Under the pieces are notes generated by a model, which saw only the letters and a list, made by a program, of their open reading frames with translations, made no database searches and was not told the DNA's origin. 24,374 nt of DNA from CBDUVZ01 sp965370805 (GTDB taxonomy: Bacteria; Hydrothermota; Tepidihabitantia; Tepidihabitantales; Tepidihabitantaceae). Each line of letters opens with the position of its first letter. The stretch's first letter is position 1. The position numbers and the translations under genes were made by a program. Below are positions 16,792 to 23,662 of this stretch, piece after piece. The stretch spans positions 1 through 24,374 of the forward strand of contig CBDUVZ010000036.1 of NCBI GenBank assembly GCA_965370805.1, read 5' to 3'.

Positions 16792-17161
16792 AACCGGCTC
16801 GTCCACCCGAACCGAAGCCGTCACCGTCTTTGCCTGCACCGCCGCCCTTGACCGGCTGCCCGAAGTCCACGCCATGGAAGGCATCAGACTCACCCGGCTG
16901 CTGTGCGCCGGACGCATCAATGCCGGTATGATTCTCCGGGCCGTCGAGCAAAACTCCGGCAGGGTTCTCGTCCTGGCCTGCAATGAAGCGTCCTGCCGGC
17001 ACCAGACCGGCGCGCGACTGGCCGAGGAACAGGTCGGGCTTGCCCGGGAACTGATGCACACGCTCGGCCTGGACCGCGGGACCGTATCCCTGGAGCTGGT
17101 CGACCGGACCGGCACATCTCGTTCAATCGCCCCGGCCGGAACTTCCGGGGAGCCATCGTGA
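16784..17161 (+). CDS. MvhD/FlpD-like iron-sulfur protein, small divergent copy
   Basis: 125 aa related to the hydrogenase/heterodisulfide-reductase linker MvhD (PF02662 type), which binds a [2Fe-2S] cluster and passes electrons to HdrA. Corresponding segments are VFAC (Cys18), LLCAGRI (Cys41) and LACNEASCRHQTG (Cys66, Cys71). Compared with the full MvhD domain fused to HdrA in this operon, the CNWC pair is reduced to one Cys (CTAALD), while the other three cysteines keep their places. It may therefore bind a cluster with altered ligands, or act as a docking subunit. The ATG overlaps the end of the flavoprotein gene by 8 bp (ATGAGTAG); its end overlaps the next gene by 4 bp. Confidence 0.7.
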   Translation: MSRTGSSTRTEAVTVFACTAALDRLPEVHAMEGIRLTRLLCAGRINAGMILRAVEQNSGRVLVLACNEASCRHQTGARLAEEQVGLARELMHTLGLDRGTVSLELVDRTGTSRSIAPAGTSGEPS

Positions 17162-18375
17162 ATCGGAACGCAGCGCCGAAAGCCGTCCCGCGCAACCGCG
17201 AATCGCTGCCCGAACTCTGGACCTGCCTGGACTGCGGCAAGTGCACCGCAGTCTGCCCCGTTGCCCGGACCGGGCTCGGCTATTCTCCGCGCCGGTTCTT
17301 CCAGCAGGCAATCCGCAAGGGTGTCGACTCCATACTCTCCAGTCGCGTCCTGTTCGCCTGTCTCGGGTGCGACCGCTGCACGACGGTCTGCCCGTCCGGA
17401 ATCGGCATCACCGCGCTGATTCTGAGACTGCGGGCCATGGCGTTCAAGCAGGGAATCCCGGGCGAACCGGCGCACGCCGGCATTCTCCAGACCCTGATGC
17501 GAATGATGGCCGACAGCGAAGTTCCGCAGAACCGGCTGGAATGGGTGGACTCCTCGCTCAGAGTCTCACGCAGCGGCGAGGTCCTCTATTTCGTCGGGTG
17601 CGCCCCGTACTTCGAGCCGCTCTTCAACCACCTCGGGGTCCGGCCCCTGCGCTCGGCCCGGAACGCAATCCGGCTCCTGAATCACGTCGGGATTGAGCCG
17701 GTGCTGCTCCCGGACGAGCGGTGCTGTGGCCACGACCTGCTCTGGCAGGGCGACGTCGACAATTTCCGGAAGCTCGCCGAACGCAACCTGGCAAGCATCC
17801 GGGCGACCGGCGTCCGAACCGTAGTCTTCTCCTGCCCCGAGTGCCTGCGCACTTTCAAGATTGACTATCCGAAGCAGTTCGGCCCGCTCGGCTTCGAAGT
17901 CGTGCACATCACCCAACTGCTCTCCGGGCTCGAACCGGACCGGTTCCGCCCGGGCTTCCTGAAAACCAGGGCCACGTTTCACGACCCGTGTCGGCTCGGT
18001 CGTCATCTCGGCATCTACGACCCGCCGCGAACGCTGCTCGAATCGATCCCCGGCCTGGAACTGGTCGAGATGAAACACAACCGCGAGACCGCAACCTGCT
18101 GCGGCGGGACCTGCTGGATGGAATGCGGCGCAGCGGTCAAGTCACTCCAGAACCAGCGCCTCGGCGAAGCCCGCTCAACCGGAGCGGACCGGATGGTCAC
18201 CGCCTGCCCCAAATGCGACATTCATTTCAGTTGCGCCATTGCCGACTCCGAGTATGATGGACCGGCAATCGTGAACATCGTTGACCTCCTGGCCGAATCG
18301 GTCGGCCTGTCCGAGCCTTCCGGACCGGAGGCAGCGGCTGTTCCCGGCGAGAAAGGAAACGAGACAAGTGCCTGA
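17158..18375 (+). CDS. HdrC-HdrB fusion (HdrD-like heterodisulfide reductase subunit)
   Basis: 405 aa. The N-terminal HdrC-like ferredoxin domain has two [4Fe-4S] motifs, CLDCGKCTAVCP (23-34) and CLGCDRCTTVCP (68-79). The C-terminal HdrB-like part has two CCG domains: CCGHDLLWQGD at 189 followed by CPEC, and CCGGTCWMECG at 314 followed by CPKC. In the family each CCG domain binds a noncubane [4Fe-4S] cluster where a disulfide is reduced. HdrC and HdrB are separate proteins in many methanogens and fused here, as in HdrD. The acceptor in this organism is unknown, since coenzymes M and B are not expected. It starts with GTG overlapping the previous stop (GTGA). No membrane segment is seen, so it should be cytoplasmic. 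Confidence 0.88.
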   Translation: MNRNAAPKAVPRNRESLPELWTCLDCGKCTAVCPVARTGLGYSPRRFFQQAIRKGVDSILSSRVLFACLGCDRCTTVCPSGIGITALILRLRAMAFKQGIPGEPAHAGILQTLMRMMADSEVPQNRLEWVDSSLRVSRSGEVLYFVGCAPYFEPLFNHLGVRPLRSARNAIRLLNHVGIEPVLLPDERCCGHDLLWQGDVDNFRKLAERNLASIRATGVRTVVFSCPECLRTFKIDYPKQFGPLGFEVVHITQLLSGLEPDRFRPGFLKTRATFHDPCRLGRHLGIYDPPRTLLESIPGLELVEMKHNRETATCCGGTCWMECGAAVKSLQNQRLGEARSTGADRMVTACPKCDIHFSCAIADSEYDGPAIVNIVDLLAESVGLSEPSGPEAAAVPGEKGNETSA

Positions 18376-20842
18376 CAAATCGAAGACTGACGGTTCTCCG
18401 ACAGCGCCCCGCATCGGCGTATTCGTCTGCCACTGCGGCACCAATATCGCGGGCACAGTCGACGTCGAAAAGGTGGCGGAAGTCACCCGGAAACTCGACG
18501 GCGTCGAGTACGTCACCACCAGCAAGTACTGTTGCTCAGACCCCGGACAGCAGGAAATCCAGCAGGCTGTCACCGAGCACAAGCTCGACCGCATTGTGGT
18601 GGCCGCCTGTTCTCCCCGGATGCACGAGCCGACCTTCCGCGCCTGCCTTGCCCAGATCGACGTGAGCCCGTTCCTGCTCGAAATGGCCAACATCCGGGAA
18701 GGCTGCTCGTGGGTTCATCTCCGGGAACCGGAGCAAGCGACGCGTAAGGCCTGTGACCTGGTGCGGATGGCGGTAGCCAAAGCCCGGCTCCTCAAGCCCC
18801 TGACCGAGCGCAAATTCCCGGTCAAGCAGGCGTCGATGGTGGTCGGCGGCGGGATTGCCGGAATCCAGACCGCGCTCGACATCGCGGACACCGGGCGAAA
18901 AGTCTATCTCGTCGAAAAGAGCCCGTGCCTCGGCGGCACCATGGCCCAGCTCAACAAGACCTACCCGACGATGGACTGCGCGATATGAATACTCGCGCCA
19001 AAGATGGCGGATGTCGGTCGACATCCCAATATCGAACTCCTCACCCTGTCCGAAGTCAGGGAGGTTTCCGGGTACGTGGGCAACTTCAGAGTCAAGGTGC
19101 TCCGGCACGCCCGGTACGTTGACGAGAAGGAATGCACCGCCTGCGGTGACTGCGTCGAAGTCTGCCCGCAACTGAAACCGGACGAATTCAACCTCGGCCT
19201 TATCCATCGCAAGGCCATCTACCAGCCCTATCCCCAGGCAATACCTTCCGCCTACGTCCTGAATATGGAAGACTGCCTGGGCAACAATCCCCGGGCGTGC
19301 GGCAAGTGCGCCGAAGCCTGCGAAAAGAAATGCATCGACCTGGACGAAACCGACCGGGAGCTTGAGTTCGAAGTCGGCACTATCGTCATCGCCACCGGCA
19401 TGGAATCGTTCGACCCGGTCGGTGTGACCGAGTTCGGGTACGGCAGGTTCGGCAACGTGCTGACCGCGATGGAGTTCGAACGCCTCGCATCCTCGGGCGG
19501 CCCGACCGGCGGCGAAATCAAACGGTTCAGCGACGGCCGGCGACCCGAGAGCATCGCTTTCATCCAGTGCGTCGGGTCCAGATGCCAGGAACCCGGCAAC
19601 CCGTACTGCGGCAATATCTGCTGCATGAACACAATCAAAGACACCCTGATTCTCAAAGAGCACTGGCCGGATATCGACGTATCGGTCTTCTACATCGACC
19701 TGCGGGCGTTCGGCAAAGGATTCGAGGAAATGCTCATGCGGTCCCGCCGACTCGGGGTCAGGTACATCCGCGGGATACCGGGTGAAATCGAGCAGGCATC
19801 CGGAAACGGCAGCCTCGTTCTCCACGTCGAGAATACCGAAACCGGCCGGCTTGAGCGGCACAACGCGGACATGGTCGTCCTCGCGACCGGGGTCCAGCCT
19901 CGGGCCGAAGCCCGCGACCTGCATAAACTCCTTTCCCTGCAGCTTCATCCCGACGGGTTCCTGCTTGAAGCCCATCCCAAACTCCAGCCGGTCGATGCGC
20001 CGGTGCGGGGCATCTACTACGCGGGCTGCGCCGAAGGACCGAAGGATATCAAGGAAACGGTTACCCAGGCGAGCGCCGCGGCCGGACGGGCAATCAGGTT
20101 GATGAGCCAGCCCGAGATCACGGCCGAGCCGTACACCATCGAAGTCGACGCCGAGAAATGCAAAGCCTGCGGAGCATGTCTCAGGGTCTGTCCCTACAAT
20201 GCCTTTAGCTGGGAGAAGGGTTCTAAAGCCGAACCGATTGAAGCGCTCTGCACAGGCTGCGGCACCTGCGCGGCCGAATGCCGATTCGACGCCATCACCG
20301 CCCGCCAGTTCACCGACGGCCAGCTCGGAGGCCAGGTTGAAGCGGCCCTCGCCGAAAGCCCTCAGAACAAGACCGTGGTCTTCGCCTGCAACTGGTGCTC
20401 GTATGCTGCCGGCGACACCGCCGGGACATCCCGGCTCCAGTACCCGGCCAACCAGGTCCTCATCCGGACGATGTGCAGCGGCCGGGTAGCCGAGAAGTTC
20501 ATCCTCCGGGCCTTCGAGATGGGCGCGCCGATAGTACTGGTTTCAGGCTGTCACTTCGTGGACTGCCACTACATCGACGCCAACCGGCACACTCAGAAGC
20601 GGGTCGAGAAACTCTGGGACAGACTGGAAAGCTGGGGAATCCGGCCCGAGCGGCTCCAACTCGAATGGATATCGTCGGCCCAGGGCCAGCGCTTCCAAAA
20701 AACCATGGACTGGATTGAGAAACTGCGGCAGCAGGTGACGCCCAAAGAGATTGCGGACACCAGGCGCATCCTGAAAGCGAAACTCCACAAGCAGACGCCG
20801 AAGAAGAAACCGCACGGCAGGAAGGCGGCCACTCATGCCTGA
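18368..20842 (+). CDS. hdrA: HdrA-MvhD fusion with predicted selenocysteine (UGA at 18986-18988)
   Basis: 824 residues if the in-frame TGA is read as selenocysteine (residue 207). N-terminal Cys domain (CHC at 21-23, CC at 55-56); FAD site GGGIAG (160-165); EKSPCLGGTMAQLNKTYPT; then DCAI-[TGA]-ILAPKM, where homologs have DC-x-x-C-IL-x-PKM. The reading frame continues without a shift for 618 codons with full homology. [4Fe-4S] motifs are at 256-266 (CTACGDCVEVC), near 300-320 (NNPRACGKCAEAC), at 598 (CKACGACLRVC) and at 628 (CTGCGTCAAEC). A complete MvhD domain follows (CNWC 674-677, Cys703, GCHFVDC 727-733). HdrA carries the flavin that bifurcates electrons. The GTG start overlaps the HdrCB gene by 8 bp (GTGCCTGA). 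Confidence 0.85.
18989..19026 (+). promoter_or_regulatory. candidate bacterial SECIS element
   Basis: Downstream of the in-frame TGA, GGATGTC (19009-19015) pairs perfectly with GACATCC (19020-19026) around a GGTC loop (19016-19019). The loop starts 27 nt after the TGA. Bacterial SECIS elements are stem-loops inside the coding region just after UGA, with G in the first loop positions; the E. coli fdhF element has a GGUC-containing loop. The fit is good by eye; no folding program was run. Confidence 0.7.
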
Positions 20843-21002
20843 CGACGAACAGCAGCAACAGCAAGCCCGGTTCAAATGCCTGCGCTGCGGCAGTGAGTTC
20901 GAACTCCCCTACACCCCGGGCAAAATCGAGGAACGCTCCTGCCCTGACTGCGAAAGCAACAGCGTCCGGCGTCAGAAGGAATCGGCCGATAAACCCAACT
21001 GA
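20835..21002 (+). CDS. small zinc-ribbon protein (FmdB-like)
   Basis: 55 aa: MPDDEQQQQQ, then a ribbon with CLRC (residues 15-18) and CPDC (36-39), then a short polar tail. Two CxxC pairs about 18 residues apart form a likely zinc (or iron) knuckle like FmdB-type regulators or rubredoxin-like folds. It overlaps the HdrA stop by 8 bp (ATGCCTGA), the same junction used between two other pairs in this operon, so it is very likely translated. It is last in the operon, and could be a small subunit, a maturation factor or a regulator of the Hdr complex. The sequence does not tell which. Confidence 0.75.
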   Translation: MPDDEQQQQQARFKCLRCGSEFELPYTPGKIEERSCPDCESNSVRRQKESADKPN

Positions 21003-21097
21003 CACAGACAGCCACGTCCGGCGGTCAGATTGTCATCCGGTGCTGAGGGACTGCCTGGCCGAACTGGCGAAGCTCCTTCTCAGCCGACCGCTTCCAC

Positions 21098-21295
21098 TCA
21101 ATCCTGCAGGAGGCCATCGGCCTTCAGGCGCTTCTTGACTGCATCATGGACAACAGTCGGTTCATCGCGCCGCTCAGCGACAACGGCCAGGTCGCTGAGG
21201 TCCTCAAGCAGCTCCTCGTACTCGGAGACCGGCAGAATCACCGAGACCTTGCGTCCCGTGCTGTCTACTACGTAACGTGCATTGGCTCTGGTCAT
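21098..21295 (-). CDS. Phd/YefM-like antitoxin, orphan
   Basis: 65 aa: TRANARYVVDSTGRKVSVILPVSEYEELLEDLSDLAVVAERRDEP (read in parts: the YVVDSTGRKVSVILP strand region and the YEELLEDLSDLAVVAERR helix). This is the pattern of Phd/prevent-host-death type II antitoxins. No toxin gene follows; only about 95 bp separate its stop from the converging Hdr operon end. It could be a remnant, act on a toxin elsewhere, or act as a stand-alone repressor. The ATG has GGGAGC 5 nt upstream and a well-formed promoter. Confidence 0.7.
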   Translation of the reverse strand: MTRANARYVVDSTGRKVSVILPVSEYEELLEDLSDLAVVAERRDEPTVVHDAVKKRLKADGLLQD

Positions 21296-21310
21296 GTATG
21301 CTCCCGGTTC

Positions 21311-21338
21311 AGTCTAGCACATCCTCCCTGCGCGTCAA
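21311..21338 (-). promoter_or_regulatory. putative promoter of the orphan antitoxin gene
   Basis: On the minus strand, TTGACG (complement of 21333-21338) and TAGACT (complement of 21311-21316) are 16 bp apart. The ATG at 21295 lies 15 nt beyond the -10. It sits just after the sucD stop codon at 21350. Confidence 0.6.
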
Positions 21339-21349
21339 TGCCACCGATC

Positions 21350-22210
21350 CTATAGCCGCTGCCTCAGCTTGTCGGCCACTTCCTGCGGCTCGTAGACCAC
21401 GTCGATTCCGGCCGCCTCAAAAGCCTTGACCTTTTCCTCCGCTGTTCCTGACCCGCCGGAGATAATCGCGCCCGCGTGGCCCATCCGCTTGCCCGGCGGC
21501 GCGGTCTGGCCGGCGATGAACCCGAGCACCGGCTTCTTCACATTCGCCTTCACGAACTCGGCCGCCCGCTCCTCGTCCGTGCCCCCGATTTCGCCGACCA
21601 TCACAATCGCCCTGGTTTCCGGGTCGTCATTGAACAGCTTCAGGCAGTCGATGAAATCGGTGCCGATAACCGGGTCCCCGCCGATTCCGACCACGGTTGA
21701 CTGGCCGAACTCGGCCGTGTGGCTCGCGATTTCGTAAGTCAGGGTCCCGGACCGGGAAACGACACCCACGCACCCCTGCTTGAAACTGGCCGCGGGCATG
21801 ATTCCGACTTTGGCCTTGCCCGGTGAAATCAGGCCCGGACAGTTTGACCCCAGAATCCTCGTGTTCCGGCCCTTCGCATAATCCAGCACCCGCACCATAT
21901 CCAGGGTCGGCACCCCTTCGGCAACGCAGACGACCAGCCGGAGGCCCGCGGCAACCGCCTCGTACATCGCGTCGGTCGCGAACCGGGCCGGCACGAAGAT
22001 GATGGAAGCATCGGCCCCGGTCCCACGGGCGGCCTCCTCGACCGAATCGAAGACCGGGATACCGTCAACCTCCTGCCCGCCCTTGCCCGGGGTCACGCCG
22101 CCGACAACCAGGGTCCCGTAGTCTCGCATCGCCTTGGCATGGAACGCTCCATCTCTACCCGTAATGCCCTGCACCAGCAGCTTTGTTTTCTCGTCAATCA
22201 GTATGCTCAC
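21350..22210 (-). CDS. sucD: succinyl-CoA ligase (ADP/GDP-forming), alpha subunit
   Basis: 286 aa. It binds CoA and carries the phospho-histidine. Visible motifs: the N-terminal KLLVQGITGRDGAFHA CoA-binding region, VGGVTPGKGG, GSNCPGLISPG, VSRSGTLTYE, VGIGGDPVIGTDF, and the active-site GHAGAI. Full length for the family. The GTG start overlaps the sucC stop (GTGA) and is preceded by AAGGAGG with 6-nt spacing; that Shine-Dalgarno lies inside the repeat-derived tail of sucC. With SucC it interconverts succinyl-CoA and succinate with ATP or GTP formation. It matches the product of the 2-oxoglutarate:ferredoxin oxidoreductase proposed for the facing operon. Confidence 0.95.
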   Translation of the reverse strand: MSILIDEKTKLLVQGITGRDGAFHAKAMRDYGTLVVGGVTPGKGGQEVDGIPVFDSVEEAARGTGADASIIFVPARFATDAMYEAVAAGLRLVVCVAEGVPTLDMVRVLDYAKGRNTRILGSNCPGLISPGKAKVGIMPAASFKQGCVGVVSRSGTLTYEIASHTAEFGQSTVVGIGGDPVIGTDFIDCLKLFNDDPETRAIVMVGEIGGTDEERAAEFVKANVKKPVLGFIAGQTAPPGKRMGHAGAIISGGSGTAEEKVKAFEAAGIDVVYEPQEVADKLRQRL

Positions 22211-23391
22211 TGCATGCCTCCTTCGCGATTCGGCATTCGCAATTCGTCATTCGTTCGCGCGCCCTGCGCGAGGGTGACCGCCTTCTTCACCGCCGCGGCC
22301 ATAGTCGCTGCCGGCGTCACTTCGGTCCTCTCGAGCAGACTGCGCGCCTCCCCGGCATTGGTGCCGGTCAGCCGGGCCACAACCGGGACCGTAATTCCCG
22401 CCTCCTTCTTCGCCCGCAGCAGCCCGTTCGCGATATCATCGCACCGCGTAATCCCGCCGAAGATATTGACCAGTATCACTCTTACATTCGGGTCCGCGAG
22501 GATAATCCGCATCGCGATTACCATCTTCTCCGGTGACGACGAACCGCCGACGTCGAGGAAATTCGCCGGCTCCCCGCCGTACCGCTTGATCAGGTCCATC
22601 GTCGCCATCGCCAGTCCGGCGCCGTTCACCACGCACCCCACGCTGCCCTCAAGCTTGATGTAGGAAAGCCCGGCCTTCTTCGCCTCCACTTCCTTCGGCT
22701 CCTCGGAACTCATGTCCCGCATCTCCTCATTCCCCGGATGGCGGAACGCGCAGTTGTCATCGAAATTGACCTTGGCATCCAGTGCCAGCAAAGTCCCATT
22801 CCCGAGCCGGACCAGCGGGTTGATCTCAATCAGTGAGCAGTCCCGCTCCACAAACACCCGGTACAACTTGTGCGCGATAGCGGCAAAAGCCCGCGCCTGC
22901 CCGGCATCGCCCAGCAGCGCCATCCCGGCATTCCGGGCCTGGAACGACAGCAACCCGGAACCGGGGTCAATCGCCACTTTGAGAATCTTCTCCGGGGCCT
23001 CGCGGGCCACCTGCTCAATCTCGACCCCGCCCGCGGCTGACGCCATCAGCACCGGGCACTGATTCGCCCGGTCGATGACAATCCCGAGATAGAACTCCTT
23101 CTCGATATCCGCGCACTCGGAAACCAGCACGTGACCCACCAGCAGGCCCTTGATGCTCATCCCGAGAATCCTGCCTGCCACCGACTCAACGTCCTCGAGC
23201 CGGTCCACCTTCTTGACTCCGCCGGCCTTGCCCCGTCCCCCGACCAGGACCTGGGCCTTCACCACCACCGGCAGTCCCAGCTCCTCAGCGATAGCAACCG
23301 CCTCCCGCGGCGACGAAGCAACCCGCTCCCGCGGCACCGGTATCCCGGCCGCCTTGAACAACTCCTTGGCCTGATATTCATGAATCTTCAT
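22207..23391 (-). CDS. sucC: succinyl-CoA ligase (ADP/GDP-forming), beta subunit
   Basis: 394 aa. The N-terminal ATP-grasp domain starts MKIHEYQAKELFKAAG, with KAQVLVGGRGKAGGV and EINPLV. The C-terminal CoA-ligase domain has CVVNGAGLAMATMD, ANFLDVGG and VNIFGGITRCD. The start is ATG 23391, which matches the universal family N-terminus. There is no Shine-Dalgarno sequence, and the promoter ends 8 nt upstream, so the mRNA may be leaderless. The last 16 residues (RTNDELRMPNREGGMQ) are encoded by a dispersed repeat word (complement of GATTCGGCATTCGCAATTCG), unlike the family. The enzyme should tolerate a short tail. Confidence 0.95.
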   Translation of the reverse strand: MKIHEYQAKELFKAAGIPVPRERVASSPREAVAIAEELGLPVVVKAQVLVGGRGKAGGVKKVDRLEDVESVAGRILGMSIKGLLVGHVLVSECADIEKEFYLGIVIDRANQCPVLMASAAGGVEIEQVAREAPEKILKVAIDPGSGLLSFQARNAGMALLGDAGQARAFAAIAHKLYRVFVERDCSLIEINPLVRLGNGTLLALDAKVNFDDNCAFRHPGNEEMRDMSSEEPKEVEAKKAGLSYIKLEGSVGCVVNGAGLAMATMDLIKRYGGEPANFLDVGGSSSPEKMVIAMRIILADPNVRVILVNIFGGITRCDDIANGLLRAKKEAGITVPVVARLTGTNAGEARSLLERTEVTPAATMAAAVKKAVTLAQGARTNDELRMPNREGGMQ

Positions 23392-23399
23392 AGGCCAGA

Positions 23400-23427
23400 A
23401 ATCTACCCGAAACCCCAACACTGTCAA
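23400..23427 (-). promoter_or_regulatory. putative promoter of sucCD
   Basis: On the minus strand, TTGACA (complement of 23422-23427) and TAGATT (complement of 23400-23405) have a 16-bp spacer. The sucC ATG begins 8 nt after the -10. Confidence 0.65.
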
Positions 23428-23451
23428 CCACCAGCGCAACGCCCGACGCTA

Positions 23452-23546
23452 CACGCATCGGGGACATGACCCAATCCCGTCCTCGGCACCATTCACGCAT
23501 CGGGGACATGACCTTATCCCGCCCTGGGGATAAGGATCGTGTCCCC
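23452..23546. repeat. REP-like direct repeat and long hairpin
   Basis: CACGCATCGGGGACATGACC occurs at 23452 and again at 23494. The second copy continues to GGGGACATGACCTTATCCC (23502-23520), which faces GGGATAAGGATCGTGTCCCC (23527-23546), its near-perfect inverse, across a 6-nt loop. The arrangement resembles repetitive extragenic palindromes mobilised by REP-associated transposases. No transposase is in the window. It could also end minus-strand transcription arriving from the right. Confidence 0.6.
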
Positions 23547-23572
23547 CAGCCCATTAGCTCTTGGCTTCCGCC

Positions 23573-23606
23573 TTCATCTGTGTCTATCCGTGTCCATCCG
23601 TGGTTC
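23573..23606. repeat. dispersed CCGTGTCCATCCGTGG word
   Basis: TTCATCTGTGTCTATCCGTG followed by TCCATCCGTGGTT, nearly identical to copies at 298-328 and 24091-24125. It lies between the REP-like hairpin and the terminator of the next minus-strand gene. Confidence 0.8.
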
Positions 23607-23612
23607 ATTGCG

Positions 23613-23636
23613 CAAAAGGGCGGGTTTCCCCGCCCT
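23613..23636 (-). terminator. intrinsic terminator of the small minus-strand gene
   Basis: On the minus strand an AGGGCGGG/CCCGCCCT stem of 8 bp (23617-23624 with 23629-23636) encloses a GAAA tetraloop and is followed by TTTT (complement of 23613-23616). It lies 26 bp after the stop at 23663. Confidence 0.7.
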
Positions 23637-23662
23637 CGTTTGATTGCTGTCGCTGCGTCCGA

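Noticed and set aside
18986..18988. HdrA split into two genes or a pseudogene by a nonsense mutation
   Set aside because: The frame continues without shift or loss of homology, the TGA sits on a family Cys position known to be Sec in other HdrA, and a SECIS-like hairpin follows. A random nonsense mutation would not be expected there.
18986..18988. Alternative genetic code with TGA read as Gly or Trp
   Set aside because: TGA is used as a normal stop by several intact genes here (for example 1943, 4403, 5368, 8099), and no other conserved gene in the window has an internal TGA.
18536..19975. 479-codon minus-strand ORF opposite hdrA
   Set aside because: Shadow of the HdrA coding sequence, with no recognisable motif. 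Similar shadows at 2994-4259, 12129-13277, 13232-14299 and 14611-15843 are rejected for the same reason.
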